Shown piece by piece: positions 17,409 to 26,041 of a stretch of 64,000 nucleotides of DNA (positions within the stretch are counted from its first letter, which is position 1; every line of letters starts with the position of its first letter). The translations under genes and the position numbers were made by a program. Below the pieces are notes generated by a model, which searched no databases, was not told the DNA's origin, and was given only the letters and a program-made list of their open reading frames with translations. Source of the stretch: Pannonibacter indicus (lineage in GTDB: Bacteria > Pseudomonadota > Alphaproteobacteria > Rhizobiales > Stappiaceae); the NCBI RefSeq assembly GCF_001418225.1, contig NZ_LIPT01000005.1, forward strand, positions 124,001 through 188,000. Reading direction: 5' to 3'.

Positions 17409-18428
17409 TCAGTCCTTCTGCGAAACGCCGGCGCTGGCAAAGGTTGCCATGTCCGCATGAACCTGCGCAGCCGCCTTGACGATGCCTGCGGCCAAGGCCG
17501 CGCCCGTGCCTTCCCCCAGCCGCATGCCGAGATCCAGCAGCGCCGTCTTGCCCATGGCCGCCAGCGCCCGGCGGTGCGCCGGTTCTGCCGATACATGGCC
17601 GAAGAGGCAGTGATCGAGCGTGGACGGGTCCATCTTGTACAGCACCGCAGCCGCCGCCGTAGAGACGAAGCCGTCCACAATCACCGGCGTGCGCTGCAGG
17701 CGGGCCGCCAGAATGGCACCTGCCATGGCGGCAATCTCGCGCCCGCCCACCTTGCGCAAGACTTCCAGCGGGTCCTTGGCGGCTGCACCCAGGCGCGATA
17801 CGGCCATTTCCACGGCCACGCGCTTGCGCTCCAGCCCGGCCGCATCCACGCCGGTGCCCGGTCCAACCCAGTCTGCCGCCGTACCGCCGAAAAGGCCGTT
17901 GAAGACGGCAGCGGCCACAGTCGTGTTGGCAATGCCCATCTCGCCAAGGCACAGGAGGTCCGTGCCCCCCGCAATCGCTTCCATGCCATAGGCCATGGTG
18001 GCAGCGCAGTTCGGCTCGTCCAGCGCGTCTTCATCCGTGATGGATGGTGTCGGCATGTCGATGGCCAGATCAAAGATCTTCAGGCCCAGGTCATAGGCCG
18101 CGCAGATCTGGTTGATCGCCGCGCCGCCTGCGGCGAAATTCTCCAGCATCTGGCGCGTGACGCTTTGCGGATAGGCCGAAACGCCCTTGTCAGCGACGCC
18201 GTGATTGGTCGCGAAGATGGCGACCAGCGGACGGGTGATCTTCGGCACCGGCTTGCCGGACCAGGCGGCCAGCCACTCGACAATGCTTTCCAGCTGGCCG
18301 AGTGAACCGGCAGGCTTGGTCAACTCGCTGTCACGGGCCCGCACGGTTGCCACGGCAGCCTCGTCCGGCCCCGGCATTTCGGCCACAAGGTTGCGGATAT
18401 CATCGAAAGGAAGAGCGGACGGGGACAT
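17409..18428 (-). CDS. cobT: Nicotinate-nucleotide--dimethylbenzimidazole phosphoribosyltransferase
   Basis: 339 residues, family length. It makes alpha-ribazole phosphate from nicotinate mononucleotide and dimethylbenzimidazole for the lower loop of cobalamin. TKPAGSLGQLE near the N-terminus, FATNHGVADKGVSAYPQ, LCLGEMGIANTT and the C-terminal LGMRLGEGTGAALA with the catalytic glutamate are visible. Start ATG 18428 (MSPSALPFDD) rather than the longer frame to 18605. Divergent from cobS. Confidence 0.96.
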   Translation of the reverse strand: MSPSALPFDDIRNLVAEMPGPDEAAVATVRARDSELTKPAGSLGQLESIVEWLAAWSGKPVPKITRPLVAIFATNHGVADKGVSAYPQSVTRQMLENFAAGGAAINQICAAYDLGLKIFDLAIDMPTPSITDEDALDEPNCAATMAYGMEAIAGGTDLLCLGEMGIANTTVAAAVFNGLFGGTAADWVGPGTGVDAAGLERKRVAVEMAVSRLGAAAKDPLEVLRKVGGREIAAMAGAILAARLQRTPVIVDGFVSTAAAAVLYKMDPSTLDHCLFGHVSAEPAHRRALAAMGKTALLDLGMRLGEGTGAALAAGIVKAAAQVHADMATFASAGVSQKD

Positions 18429-18465
18429 GGACACGAGAGGTGTTCTCCGGACTTGCGGGCAGCGA

Positions 18466-18494
18466 TTGGCGCCAAAGGTTTGCCGTTCTATAAG
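18466..18494 (+). promoter_or_regulatory. Putative sigma70 promoter of cobS
   Basis: TTGGCG (18466-18471), a 17-nt spacer, then TATAAG (18489-18494), about 45 nt before the cobS start. The whole cobT-cobS spacer is only 111 bp, too short for a full cobalamin riboswitch, and no B12-box motif was noticed. Confidence 0.45.
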
Positions 18495-18539
18495 GCTCCT
18501 CCGGCAAAAGACAACCGCCATGGCAGACAGCGAGGGCGC

Positions 18540-19379
18540 ATGACACCGCAAGGCCAGCCGCAGAAGCCCGAAAGCACGCCAGAGAGCCGCGGGTGGCTGC
18601 GGCAACTCGCCGCCGATACGGCGGCCTGCATCCGCTTCTTTTCACGCCTGCCGCTGCCTGCCATCAACAAGCTGGATGACCCGGCCGCCGTTCCAGACTT
18701 CCGGAAAATCGCAAGGGCCATGCCGCTGGCAGGGGCCATGACCGGTCTCATCCCGGCGCTGGTTCTGGGGCTGCTTTCCCTCACCGCCCTGCCCGCCCTT
18801 GCCATTGCCACGCTCGCCGTGATGACGGCAGCCGCCGTGACCGGCGCACTGCATGAGGATGGGCTGGCGGATGTGGCGGATGGTTTCTTCGGCGGGGCCA
18901 CGCCGGAGCGGCGGCTGGAGATCATGAAGGACAGCCGCACCGGCGCCTTCGGTGCCATGGCGCTGATCCTGTTCCTGACCCTGCGCATCACACTGACCGC
19001 CGCCCTGCTGGAGCGCAATGGTGCGCCTGCGGCCATGCTGGTGCTGGCGGCGGCGGAGATGCTGAGCCGCACGCTGATGCTCTGGCAGTGGACCGCTCAA
19101 CCCTCCGCCCGGCCGGACGGGCTGGGCGCCCGCTTCGGCGTGCCGGGACCGGAAGCTGCCCTTGAGGGCGGACTGTTTACGCTGCCGGTTTTTCTTTGCC
19201 TGTTCAGTGTGCAACCGGCATTCGGGCTTATCTTTGGCCTCGGCCTTGCAGTTTATAGTGCCATGTTCACAGCAAAACTGGCACTCAAAGCAATTGGCGG
19301 GATCACAGGAGACGTGTTAGGAGCCATTCAGCAGGTCACATTGACAGTTTTTCTTGGCGGGCTTCTGGCCTGGACTTGA
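18540..19379 (+). CDS. cobS: Adenosylcobinamide-GDP ribazoletransferase (cobalamin synthase)
   Basis: 279-residue integral membrane enzyme (CobS in enterics, CobV in the aerobic nomenclature) that joins adenosylcobinamide-GDP to alpha-ribazole in the last steps of B12 assembly. The family motifs CIRFFSRLPLP, ALHEDGLADVADGFFGG, RLEIMKDSRTGAFG and the C-terminal IGGITGDVLGA are present among several membrane helices. ATG 18540 is the first in-frame ATG after the putative promoter. It uses the product of CobT, encoded divergently. Confidence 0.96.
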   Translation: MTPQGQPQKPESTPESRGWLRQLAADTAACIRFFSRLPLPAINKLDDPAAVPDFRKIARAMPLAGAMTGLIPALVLGLLSLTALPALAIATLAVMTAAAVTGALHEDGLADVADGFFGGATPERRLEIMKDSRTGAFGAMALILFLTLRITLTAALLERNGAPAAMLVLAAAEMLSRTLMLWQWTAQPSARPDGLGARFGVPGPEAALEGGLFTLPVFLCLFSVQPAFGLIFGLGLAVYSAMFTAKLALKAIGGITGDVLGAIQQVTLTVFLGGLLAWT

Positions 19380-19396
19380 AGGGACACAGCCTTCTG

Positions 19397-20566
19397 ATGA
19401 CAAAATCCGTGCTTCTGTCACGCCGCAGTTTCAGCATGTCTTTTGTGGGGCTTCTGCTCTGCTCCTGCGCAAGCCGCCCGGTTTCCGGGGCGCTGGTGCC
19501 CACGGACAAACCTGCCCCCGGCGCAAAGGACCACAAGATCCTGATCGCCACCACGCGCAGCCGCACGGACACGCCCAACACCCTGTTTGACGGGGAGCGG
19601 AGCGGCGGACGCGATTTTGCGCAGGCCGTCATCTCCGTGCCGCCCACGCATGTCTCCGGTGCGATCGAATGGCCTGCCGCTCTTCCCGGCGACCCGGCAA
19701 AGGAAATGGTGCCCCGGTCCACCGGCTATCTTGAGGATGCAACGGCCTTCCGGCAGGCGCTGAAGAGCGAACTGGCCGCCCGCCCGCCGAAAGACCGCTC
19801 CGTGATGCTGTTCATCCACGGCTACAACACGCTGTTTGCCGAAGGGCTCTACCGCTTCACACAGGTGGTGCATGATTCCGCCTTCCCCGGCGTGCCGGTG
19901 CTGTTCACCTGGGCCTCGCGCGGGGATGTGCGCGAATATGTCTATGACCTCAACAGCGCCACCGTGGCGCGCGATGAGTTGCAGGCAACCCTTGAGGACC
20001 TTGCCGCCAGCGGTGCAACGGAAGTCAACGTTCTGGCCCATTCCATGGGCACATGGCTGCTGATGGAAACCCTGCGTCAGATGACACCGGCCCAGCGGAG
20101 CCGCATCAATCAGGTGGTTCTAGCCGCACCCGACATCGATCTTGATGTGTTCAAGGACCAGATGCAGCGCATCGGCAAACTGAAAAGCCCCCTGATCCTG
20201 CTTTTGTCGCGCGATGACAGGGCGCTAGGCGTCTCCCGGCTGATTGCAGGCGGCAAGGCACGTGTGGGCGGCTATGACGATGACGCAGCGCTGGCAAAGC
20301 TCGGTGCGGTTGTCGTTGATCTCACCGATCTGCAGGGACCGGACGCGGCCAATCACTCCAAATTTGCCGCCCTCGCCGCCATCGCGCCACAATTATCCTC
20401 CGTTCTGGGTCAGAACAAACTGGACGTTCCCAATGGGGATGGCGGCGCCCTGGCCAGCACCGGCCGCACGCTTGGAAGCTTTGTGACAGGCACGGTCAAC
20501 ATCGCCGTGACATTGCCTGTGACTTTGGTGACAACGCCGGTTGAGATTGTGATGGGAGGCCGCTAG
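19397..20566 (+). CDS. Alpha/beta hydrolase, DUF900 family, probable lipoprotein
   Basis: 389 residues. The N-terminus (FVGLLLCSCASRP) looks like a lipoprotein signal with the cysteine in LCSC as the likely lipidation site, so a membrane-anchored periplasmic location is inferred. The hydrolase core has VMLFIHGYNTLFAEG near the oxyanion strand and VNVLAHSMGTWLLMETL with the nucleophilic serine; VLAAPDIDLDVF and a late NHSKF histidine fit the DUF900 pattern. Substrate unknown. It begins 17 nt after cobS on the same strand. Confidence 0.85.
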   Translation: MTKSVLLSRRSFSMSFVGLLLCSCASRPVSGALVPTDKPAPGAKDHKILIATTRSRTDTPNTLFDGERSGGRDFAQAVISVPPTHVSGAIEWPAALPGDPAKEMVPRSTGYLEDATAFRQALKSELAARPPKDRSVMLFIHGYNTLFAEGLYRFTQVVHDSAFPGVPVLFTWASRGDVREYVYDLNSATVARDELQATLEDLAASGATEVNVLAHSMGTWLLMETLRQMTPAQRSRINQVVLAAPDIDLDVFKDQMQRIGKLKSPLILLLSRDDRALGVSRLIAGGKARVGGYDDDAALAKLGAVVVDLTDLQGPDAANHSKFAALAAIAPQLSSVLGQNKLDVPNGDGGALASTGRTLGSFVTGTVNIAVTLPVTLVTTPVEIVMGGR

Positions 20567-20598
20567 GCCAAGGGAGTTGCAGGAGACAGGATGGACCG

Positions 20599-20817
20599 AT
20601 GGCGGGCATTGAGAGCCCTTGTGTGAAGATCTGCATCATGGAGCCGGTGAGCGGACTGTGCCACGGCTGCGCCCGGACGCTGGACGAGATCGCCGGCTGG
20701 GCGGGATTTGCCCCGGAGCACCGCCGCAAGGTGATGGCGGAGCTTGACGCACGGCGGGCGCGGATGGGTGCCTCCCTTGGTGCAATTTCCAGCCCTGCTC
20801 CCGTCCCGGCCACTTGA
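20599..20817 (+). CDS. DUF1289 domain-containing protein
   Basis: 72 residues with the DUF1289 core ESPCVKICIMEPVSGLCHGCARTLDEIAGW: four cysteines in two CxxxC/CxxC-like pairs suggest metal binding. The function of the family is not established. It sits 32 nt after the hydrolase and 12 nt before the protease gene, consistent with one operon. Confidence 0.9.
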   Translation: MAGIESPCVKICIMEPVSGLCHGCARTLDEIAGWAGFAPEHRRKVMAELDARRARMGASLGAISSPAPVPAT

Positions 20818-20829
20818 TCAGGAGCACCC

Positions 20830-21534
20830 ATGCGGCAGATCTATGGATTTACACTGGCCGTCCTCGTGCTCGTCATGATCGCGGCCGGCCTGACGTATCT
20901 CTTTGAATTTCCCATGCTGGAAGAGACATTTTCCGGCGCCTCGGAAACCCCGCGCATCGTGGCCCTGTCGGCCATCGGCTGCGTGGTGATGGCAAGTCTT
21001 GTCTTTGGCGCGCCGCGCGCGGGCGAAGTGCTGCGGGCTGTCGTGGTCTGGGGCCTGATCGGCCTTGTGCTCGTGGGCGGCTACACCTACCGGACAGAAC
21101 TGGTGGCCGGTGGCTACCGCATTCTGGGAGCGCTGGCGCCGGGCATGACCGTGCCGCAGACCGATGGCACCGTTGCCGTGATGCGCGATGCCTCCGGCCA
21201 TTTTCAGCTGGAAGCACTGGTAAATGACAACAAGGTGCGGTTTCTTGTCGATACAGGCGCCTCCGCCGTGGTGCTGACGGAACAGGATGCAGAGGCCTCA
21301 GGTATCAACCCCGCGAGCCTGTCCTATTCCGTGCCCGTGTCCACCGCCAATGGCCGCACCATGGTGGCACCGGTCAGCCTCGCACAGGTCAGCATCGGCG
21401 GCATCTCCCTGTCCAACGTGCGCGGCTTCGTTGCCCGCCCCGGCAGCCTCGAAACCAGCCTTCTCGGCATGACCGCCCTCTCCCGCCTGTCCGGCTGGCA
21501 GGTGGAGGGTGAACGGCTGGTGCTGAAGCCGTGA
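20830..21534 (+). CDS. TIGR02281-type clan AA (retropepsin-like) aspartic protease
   Basis: 234 residues: three hydrophobic segments (about 7-26, 42-60 and 67-86) anchor a single-lobe aspartic protease domain with the active-site motif FLVDTGASAVVLTEQDAE and the flap-side LLGMTALSRLSGW. Clan AA proteases of this group act as dimers; the active site is predicted in the periplasm. Downstream is a convergent permease gene, separated by a repeat element. Confidence 0.9.
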   Translation: MRQIYGFTLAVLVLVMIAAGLTYLFEFPMLEETFSGASETPRIVALSAIGCVVMASLVFGAPRAGEVLRAVVVWGLIGLVLVGGYTYRTELVAGGYRILGALAPGMTVPQTDGTVAVMRDASGHFQLEALVNDNKVRFLVDTGASAVVLTEQDAEASGINPASLSYSVPVSTANGRTMVAPVSLAQVSIGGISLSNVRGFVARPGSLETSLLGMTALSRLSGWQVEGERLVLKP

Positions 21535-21594
21535 GGGCAGCGGGCGGATAATTCATTGCCGCTCCTGCCGTAGAAACTCAGCCGTGCCTCATAC

Positions 21595-21712
21595 CCGGGG
21601 TCCACTCGCTTGCAGAGCGGCGAGTTTGGAGGGGAGCGTCAAGGCTTGCAAAAGATCCCGCTGCCCCGCGGCGTGAGCTGACGGCAGCTCTCTGCAAGCG
21701 GGTAGGCCCCGG
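21595..21712. repeat. 118-bp inverted-repeat element (MITE/REP-like)
   Basis: Arms 21595-21617 and 21690-21712 are inverted repeats of 23 nt with three mismatches (20 of 23 paired), including a perfect 11-nt core CGCTTGCAGAG / CTCTGCAAGCG. The 72-nt interior has no reading frame of note. It fills most of the 284-bp gap between two convergent genes. No clear target-site duplication was seen. Confidence 0.5.
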
Positions 21713-21726
21713 CTCAAAGGCCGGGG
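21707..21726. terminator. GC-rich hairpin between convergent genes
   Basis: CCCCGGC (21707-21713) pairs with GCCGGGG (21720-21726) around a 6-nt loop, overlapping the end of the inverted-repeat element. There is no T tract, so it may be a REP-type palindrome rather than an intrinsic terminator. Confidence 0.3.
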
Positions 21727-21818
21727 TGACGGCCTGAGGGAGCCGCTTGGCAGTGCGTTCCTGACCGGTCGCGGCACAGAGGCCGGGACGGCGTTGTGGG
21801 GAGGGCAGCCCTGCGTTG

Positions 21819-22646
21819 TTACAACAGGCTGATGCCGAAGCGGATGGCGACCAGCATCAGGAAGGTGCCGAAGGCAAGCTCGAGCGCGCGCTTGGGCATG
21901 CGGTGGGCCAGCTTCACCCCATAGGGGGCGGCAAGGGTTGTCAGCGGCATGATGACGGCAACGCCCAGCAGGTTGACATAGCCCAGCGAGAACTGCGGCA
22001 GCAGAGGCTCGCCCCAGCCGGCCCAGACCATGCCGATGACGCCGGGGATGGAGATCAGCACGCCGGTGCCTGCCGAGGTCGCCACCGCCTGATGGATGGG
22101 GCGGCCGTAGAGAGTCATGAAGGTGTTGTTCATCACCCCGCCGCCGATGCCCATGAGCGTCGAAAAGAAGCCGATGAGCGCGCCGCAGAGCGGGCGGATG
22201 GGAAAGCCCGGAATGTCACTGCCAAGGCGCCAGCTGTCCCGGTTGAAGAACATGCGCAGACTGACGGCCACCGCAATCACCGCAAAGATGCCCTTGAGCC
22301 CCTGCCCCGACACATGTGCGGCCACCAGCGAGGCCGCGACAACACCGAGCGGCAGCGGAATGAGCCAGCTTTTCAGCAGCTCCAGATCCACCGCGCCGCG
22401 GGCCTTGTGGGCAAAGAACGAGCGCAGGGACGTCGGCACGATGATGCCGAGCGAAGTCGCCACAGCCACATGCATGCGGACGGCTTCGTCCACGCCAACG
22501 ATGGCCAGGAACTGATAGAACACCGGCACCAGCACCGCCCCGCCGCCAATGCCGAAAAGCCCGGCCATGAGCCCGGCGATGATGCCGGAGGCAACGAGCG
22601 CGGCAACGAGACCCAGCGTCTCGCCGGTGAGAAATGACATATCCAT
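21819..22646 (-). CDS. Sulfite exporter TauE/SafE family permease
   Basis: 275 residues with about seven to eight membrane helices. The duplicated family signature is visible as GLFGIGGGAVLVPVFYQFL near the N-terminus and GFFSTLMGIGGGVMNNTFMTLYG in the middle, with PTSLRSFFAHKARGAVD between. The family exports or imports small sulfur compounds or sulfonates; the substrate here is unknown. Start ATG 22646. It lies downstream of dusA on the same strand with a 68-nt gap. Confidence 0.92.
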   Translation of the reverse strand: MDMSFLTGETLGLVAALVASGIIAGLMAGLFGIGGGAVLVPVFYQFLAIVGVDEAVRMHVAVATSLGIIVPTSLRSFFAHKARGAVDLELLKSWLIPLPLGVVAASLVAAHVSGQGLKGIFAVIAVAVSLRMFFNRDSWRLGSDIPGFPIRPLCGALIGFFSTLMGIGGGVMNNTFMTLYGRPIHQAVATSAGTGVLISIPGVIGMVWAGWGEPLLPQFSLGYVNLLGVAVIMPLTTLAAPYGVKLAHRMPKRALELAFGTFLMLVAIRFGISLL

Positions 22647-22714
22647 GGGGGCCTCTTGAAAGGACGCTGGCGGGCGGATCGAAGTTTCAGGGGCAGGCCA
22701 GCCTGCCCGGTCAC

Positions 22715-23806
22715 TCAGGCGGCGCTGTCCGCAATCCGATCTGCCGCCCTTTCCTGTGCCTCGTCAAGGGCAGCAAGGGCCGAAGTGAGTACTTCGAGGC
22801 CCGCACCCGCCTTGACGCCCTCCACCGTGAGGATGCGGCGGAAGAGGCGCGCGCCCGGAACAGCGGTAAAGGCCCCCAGCATGTGGCGCGTGATGTGCGA
22901 CAGGCGGATGCCCCGTGACAGGCAGTCCTCGATATAGGGAATATAGGCCTCGATGGCCTGGCGCGGACTGACGTCGCCCATCTCCAGCCCATAGATCCGC
23001 CGGTCCACCGCGCCCATCAGCGCCGGATCATGATAGGCGGCGCGGCCCAGCATCACCCCGTCAAGACCGGGAAGGCCATCAGCCTCCGCCAGCAGGGCTT
23101 CACTGGCATCAAGCGAAGGAATACCGCCGTTGATGCCGATGAACAGCTGCGGCAGCCGCGCCTTGAGCCGCCGCACGCGGCCATAATCCAGCGGCGGAAT
23201 ATCACGGTTTTCCTTGGGGCTGAGGCCCTTAAGCCAGGCCTTGCGCGCATGCACCCACAGCGCATCCACACCCGCTGCCAGCACACGGTCTGCCAAGGCA
23301 TCCAGCGCCTCTTCCGGGTCCTGATCATCAACGCCGATGCGGCATTTCACCGTAACAGGAATATTCACCACCGCCTTCATCGCCGCCACGCAATCGGCCA
23401 CCAGCTGCGGCTCCTGCATCAGACATGCGCCGAAAGAGCCGGACTGCACCCGGCCGGACGGGCAGCCGACATTGAGGTTTACCTCGTCATAGCCGAAGTC
23501 CTCGACGATCCGCGCCGCCGCCGCCAGATCCTGCGGCTCCGACCCGCCCAGCTGACAGGCCACCGGATGCTCCGCACCCGAGAAGCCCAAGAGCTTCTCC
23601 CGGTCGCCATGGATCACCGCCCCGGTCGTCACCATCTCCGTATAGAGCAGCGCCCGCGCCGAAAACTGCCGGTGGAAGCTCCTGCAGTGGGTATCAGTCC
23701 AGTCCATCATGGGGGCGACGGAGAAGACCGGCGCGCCCGGTGTGTAGATTGCGCTGGAGGCATCAGAGGCATTTGCCCCGGCCGCGTTGGGTTTCTTGAT
23801 CGTCAT
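22715..23806 (-). CDS. dusA: tRNA-dihydrouridine(20/20a) synthase DusA
   Basis: 363 residues. FMN-dependent enzyme reducing specific uridines in the tRNA D-loop. VAPMMDWTDTHCRSFHRQFS at the N-terminus, YDEVNLNVGCPSGRVQSGSFGACLM with the catalytic cysteine, VHARKAWLKGLSPKENRDIPPLDY and LDGVMLGRAAYHDP are DusA-specific. The roughly 20 residues before AIYTPGAPVFSVAPM are variable, so a slightly later start is possible. Confidence 0.96.
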   Translation of the reverse strand: MTIKKPNAAGANASDASSAIYTPGAPVFSVAPMMDWTDTHCRSFHRQFSARALLYTEMVTTGAVIHGDREKLLGFSGAEHPVACQLGGSEPQDLAAAARIVEDFGYDEVNLNVGCPSGRVQSGSFGACLMQEPQLVADCVAAMKAVVNIPVTVKCRIGVDDQDPEEALDALADRVLAAGVDALWVHARKAWLKGLSPKENRDIPPLDYGRVRRLKARLPQLFIGINGGIPSLDASEALLAEADGLPGLDGVMLGRAAYHDPALMGAVDRRIYGLEMGDVSPRQAIEAYIPYIEDCLSRGIRLSHITRHMLGAFTAVPGARLFRRILTVEGVKAGAGLEVLTSALAALDEAQERAADRIADSAA

Positions 23807-23898
23807 GGCGCCGCATATACGCCCATTCCCGCAGGAATTCCAGAATGGGCGCCGTCATGGCAGCCTTGCCGCGTCATTTGGCAGCGACCTCCCCCACT

Positions 23899-23926
23899 GC
23901 ACTGCCGCATGGGGTTGCGGCATTGC
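23899..23926. other. Imperfect hairpin in the dusA-peroxiredoxin spacer
   Basis: The 258-bp divergent spacer 23807-24064 holds no gene. The only structure seen is an 11-nt arm pair (23899-23909 with 23916-23926, one mismatch). Its role is unclear. Confidence 0.25.
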
Positions 23927-24064
23927 AGCATTTGGGGTAGCGGTTTTTCCGGATGGCCCCTCCCGGCTGTTCAGGCACCCAAATTCAAGGGGCGGCAAGC
24001 CCCGCTTTTCCCGGCGCACCTTCCTGCGCCGCTGGAAACACTCATGACTTCAAGGAGTTGACCT

Positions 24065-24610
24065 ATGCTCGGCAGAAACGTTCCCGATGTGACCTTCCGC
24101 ACCCGCGTGCGTGACGAAAGCATTGGCGGCCCGAACCCGTTCCGTTGGGAAGACAAGACCACGGCCGACTATTTTGCCGGCAAGCGCGTGGTGCTGTTCT
24201 CCCTGCCCGGCGCCTTCACGCCGACCTGCTCCACCTATCAGCTGCCGGACTTCGAGAAGCTGTTCGGCGAATTTCAGGCGCTCGGCATTGATGCCATCTA
24301 CTGCATCTCGGTCAATGATGCCTTCGTGATGAACGCCTGGGCCAAGGCTCAGGAGATCAAGAACGTTCAGGTCATTCCGGATGGCTCGGGCGAGTTCACC
24401 CGCAAGATGGGCATGCTGGTTGCCAAGGACAACGTCGGCTTCGGCATGCGCTCCTGGCGCTATGCGGCCGTTGTGGACAATGGCCGCGTCGAGAAGTGGT
24501 TCGAGGAAGAAGGCTTTTCCGACAACTGCGCCACCGACCCCTATGGCGTCTCCTCACCGCAGAATATCCTCGAAGCCCTGAAGGCGGACGCAGCCACCAA
24601 GGCTGCCTGA
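24065..24610 (+). CDS. Peroxiredoxin, Prx5 subfamily
   Basis: 181 residues, thiol peroxidase reducing H2O2 and organic peroxides. Peroxidatic Cys55 lies in LPGAFTPTCSTYQLPDF, the typical Prx5 signature; a later cysteine in GFSDNCATDPYGVSSP could resolve it. AAGGAG lies just upstream of ATG 24065. A bidirectional terminator follows, isolating it from the cyd genes. Confidence 0.95.
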   Translation: MLGRNVPDVTFRTRVRDESIGGPNPFRWEDKTTADYFAGKRVVLFSLPGAFTPTCSTYQLPDFEKLFGEFQALGIDAIYCISVNDAFVMNAWAKAQEIKNVQVIPDGSGEFTRKMGMLVAKDNVGFGMRSWRYAAVVDNGRVEKWFEEEGFSDNCATDPYGVSSPQNILEALKADAATKAA

Positions 24611-24640
24611 TCCGGCTTTCCGGCTGACGGAAACAACAAA

Positions 24641-24673
24641 CCCCGGCGCGATGCCCGCGCCGGGGTTTTGTGT
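24641..24673. terminator. Bidirectional intrinsic terminator (peroxiredoxin / cydX)
   Basis: Perfect 10-bp GC-rich stem CCCCGGCGCG (24641-24650) with CGCGCCGGGG (24656-24665), a 5-nt loop, then TTTTGTGTTT; the other side carries AAACAACAAA, giving a T-rich tail on the minus strand too. It sits between the peroxiredoxin stop and the cydX stop. Confidence 0.88.
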
Positions 24674-24756
24674 TTGATGGGGCCTTGCGGGTGGAGAGGC
24701 AACCGCATGACGAAAGTGGAGAAATGGGCGGCGCGGATGAGGCCGCGCCTATTTTC

Positions 24757-24870
24757 TCAGCTTGCCTTCTTCTGCTTTTCGGTGTCCTCGCGCATTTCAA
24801 GCCACATGGCGTTGAGGATGGCGAGACAGCAGGCCAGCGGCATGCCGAGAATCCAAGCGAAATACCACAT
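24757..24870 (-). CDS. cydX: Cytochrome bd oxidase small subunit CydX
   Basis: 37 residues, below the usual ORF length cutoff. The start MWYFAWILGMPLACCLAILN is near-identical in pattern to the E. coli CydX N-terminus (MWYFAWILG), followed by a charged tail (EMREDTEKQKKAS). This single membrane helix stabilises the bd oxidase haem site. ATG 24870 lies 12 nt after the cydB stop, giving gene order cydA-cydB-cydX. Confidence 0.93.
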   Translation of the reverse strand: MWYFAWILGMPLACCLAILNAMWLEMREDTEKQKKAS

Positions 24871-24882
24871 GGGCGGGTTCCT

Positions 24883-26037
24883 TCAGTAAGAGGCGTGATC
24901 GTTGGCGACGCTTTCCTCGCTCACCTTGCCCCACAGCACCCGGTAGACATAGGCGGTGTACATGAGGACCAGCGGCAGGAAGATGATGGCCGCAACGAGC
25001 ATGTTGAACAGGGTTGCGTGACTGGAGGACGAGTCCCAGACCGTCAGCCCGGCCTGCGGCTGCAGGGAGCTGGGCAGGATGAAGGGGAACATGGACGCGC
25101 CCACCGTGGCGATGATGCCGAAGACGGAGAGCTTAGAGGAAATGAAGGTCAGCGCCTCGAAGCGGGTGTTGAGGCCGATGATCGCACCCAGCGCCCCGGC
25201 AAAGCCGAGCACGGGGGCAAGGATCATCCAGGGATAGAGGCTGTAATTCTCCATCCAGGCGCCGGGCGCCCGTTCCACCACCTTGGCCAGCGGGTTGGCC
25301 TGCATCTGCGGATCAATGGTGCTGGTGATGCGGTAGCCTTCGACAAAGCCGGAGGAGATGGCAAGGCCGCCAAGGGCAAAGAGCACGATGACGGCAAGCG
25401 CGGCCATCGTGCCGTAGAAACGCGCCCGCCGGGCCACCACGCCATCCGCTTTGAGGCCGAGCCATGCGCCACCATGCATGACCAGCATGGAGAGCGAGAG
25501 AAGGCCGCAGAGCAGCGCGAAGGGCGAGAACAGGCCGAAGAAGGACCCGGAATAGGTCATCCTCAGGTCATTGTCGAAGCTGAAGGGTACGCCCTGCAGC
25601 GCGTTGCCGACGGCCACGCCAAAGACCAGCGCAGGCACGGCACTGCCGGTGAACAGCGCCCAGTCCCAGCGGCTGCGCCAGACCGGATCCGGGCTCTTGG
25701 AGCGGTATTTGAAGGCGACGGGCCGCAGGATGAGTGCAGCCAGCGTCACGAACATGGCCAGATAGAAACCGGAGAAGCTGACCGCATAGAGCGGCGGCCA
25801 GGCGGCGAAAATGGCCCCTCCGCCCAGCACGAACCACACCTGATTGCCTTCCCATGTGGGGGCGATGGAATTGATGGCGACGCGCCGCTCGATGTCGGTG
25901 CGGCCCACGACCGGCAGAAGGGTGCCGACGCCCATGTCGAAGCCGTCCGTGACCGCAAAGCCGATCAGCAGGATGCCGAGCAGGCCCCACCAGACGAGTT
26001 TGAGGACGGAATAGTCGATGAGTTCATAAAGGACCAT
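24883..26037 (-). CDS. cydB: Cytochrome d ubiquinol oxidase subunit II
   Basis: 384 residues, about eight membrane helices. VLYELIDYSVLKLVWWGLLGILLIGFAVTDGFDMG opens the protein, followed by WEGNQVWFVLGGGAIFAAWPPLYA, both conserved in CydB. It forms the bd-type quinol oxidase with CydA, used under low oxygen or stress. ATG 26037 is 4 nt downstream of the cydA stop; the longer frame to 26076 would overlap cydA. Confidence 0.97.
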   Translation of the reverse strand: MVLYELIDYSVLKLVWWGLLGILLIGFAVTDGFDMGVGTLLPVVGRTDIERRVAINSIAPTWEGNQVWFVLGGGAIFAAWPPLYAVSFSGFYLAMFVTLAALILRPVAFKYRSKSPDPVWRSRWDWALFTGSAVPALVFGVAVGNALQGVPFSFDNDLRMTYSGSFFGLFSPFALLCGLLSLSMLVMHGGAWLGLKADGVVARRARFYGTMAALAVIVLFALGGLAISSGFVEGYRITSTIDPQMQANPLAKVVERAPGAWMENYSLYPWMILAPVLGFAGALGAIIGLNTRFEALTFISSKLSVFGIIATVGASMFPFILPSSLQPQAGLTVWDSSSSHATLFNMLVAAIIFLPLVLMYTAYVYRVLWGKVSEESVANDHASY

Positions 26038-26041
26038 GGTC

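Noticed and set aside
18429-18539. Cobalamin riboswitch before cobS
   Set aside because: The spacer is too short and no B12 box was visible.
23807-24064. Short gene upstream of the peroxiredoxin
   Set aside because: The frames there lack family resemblance and ribosome-binding sites.
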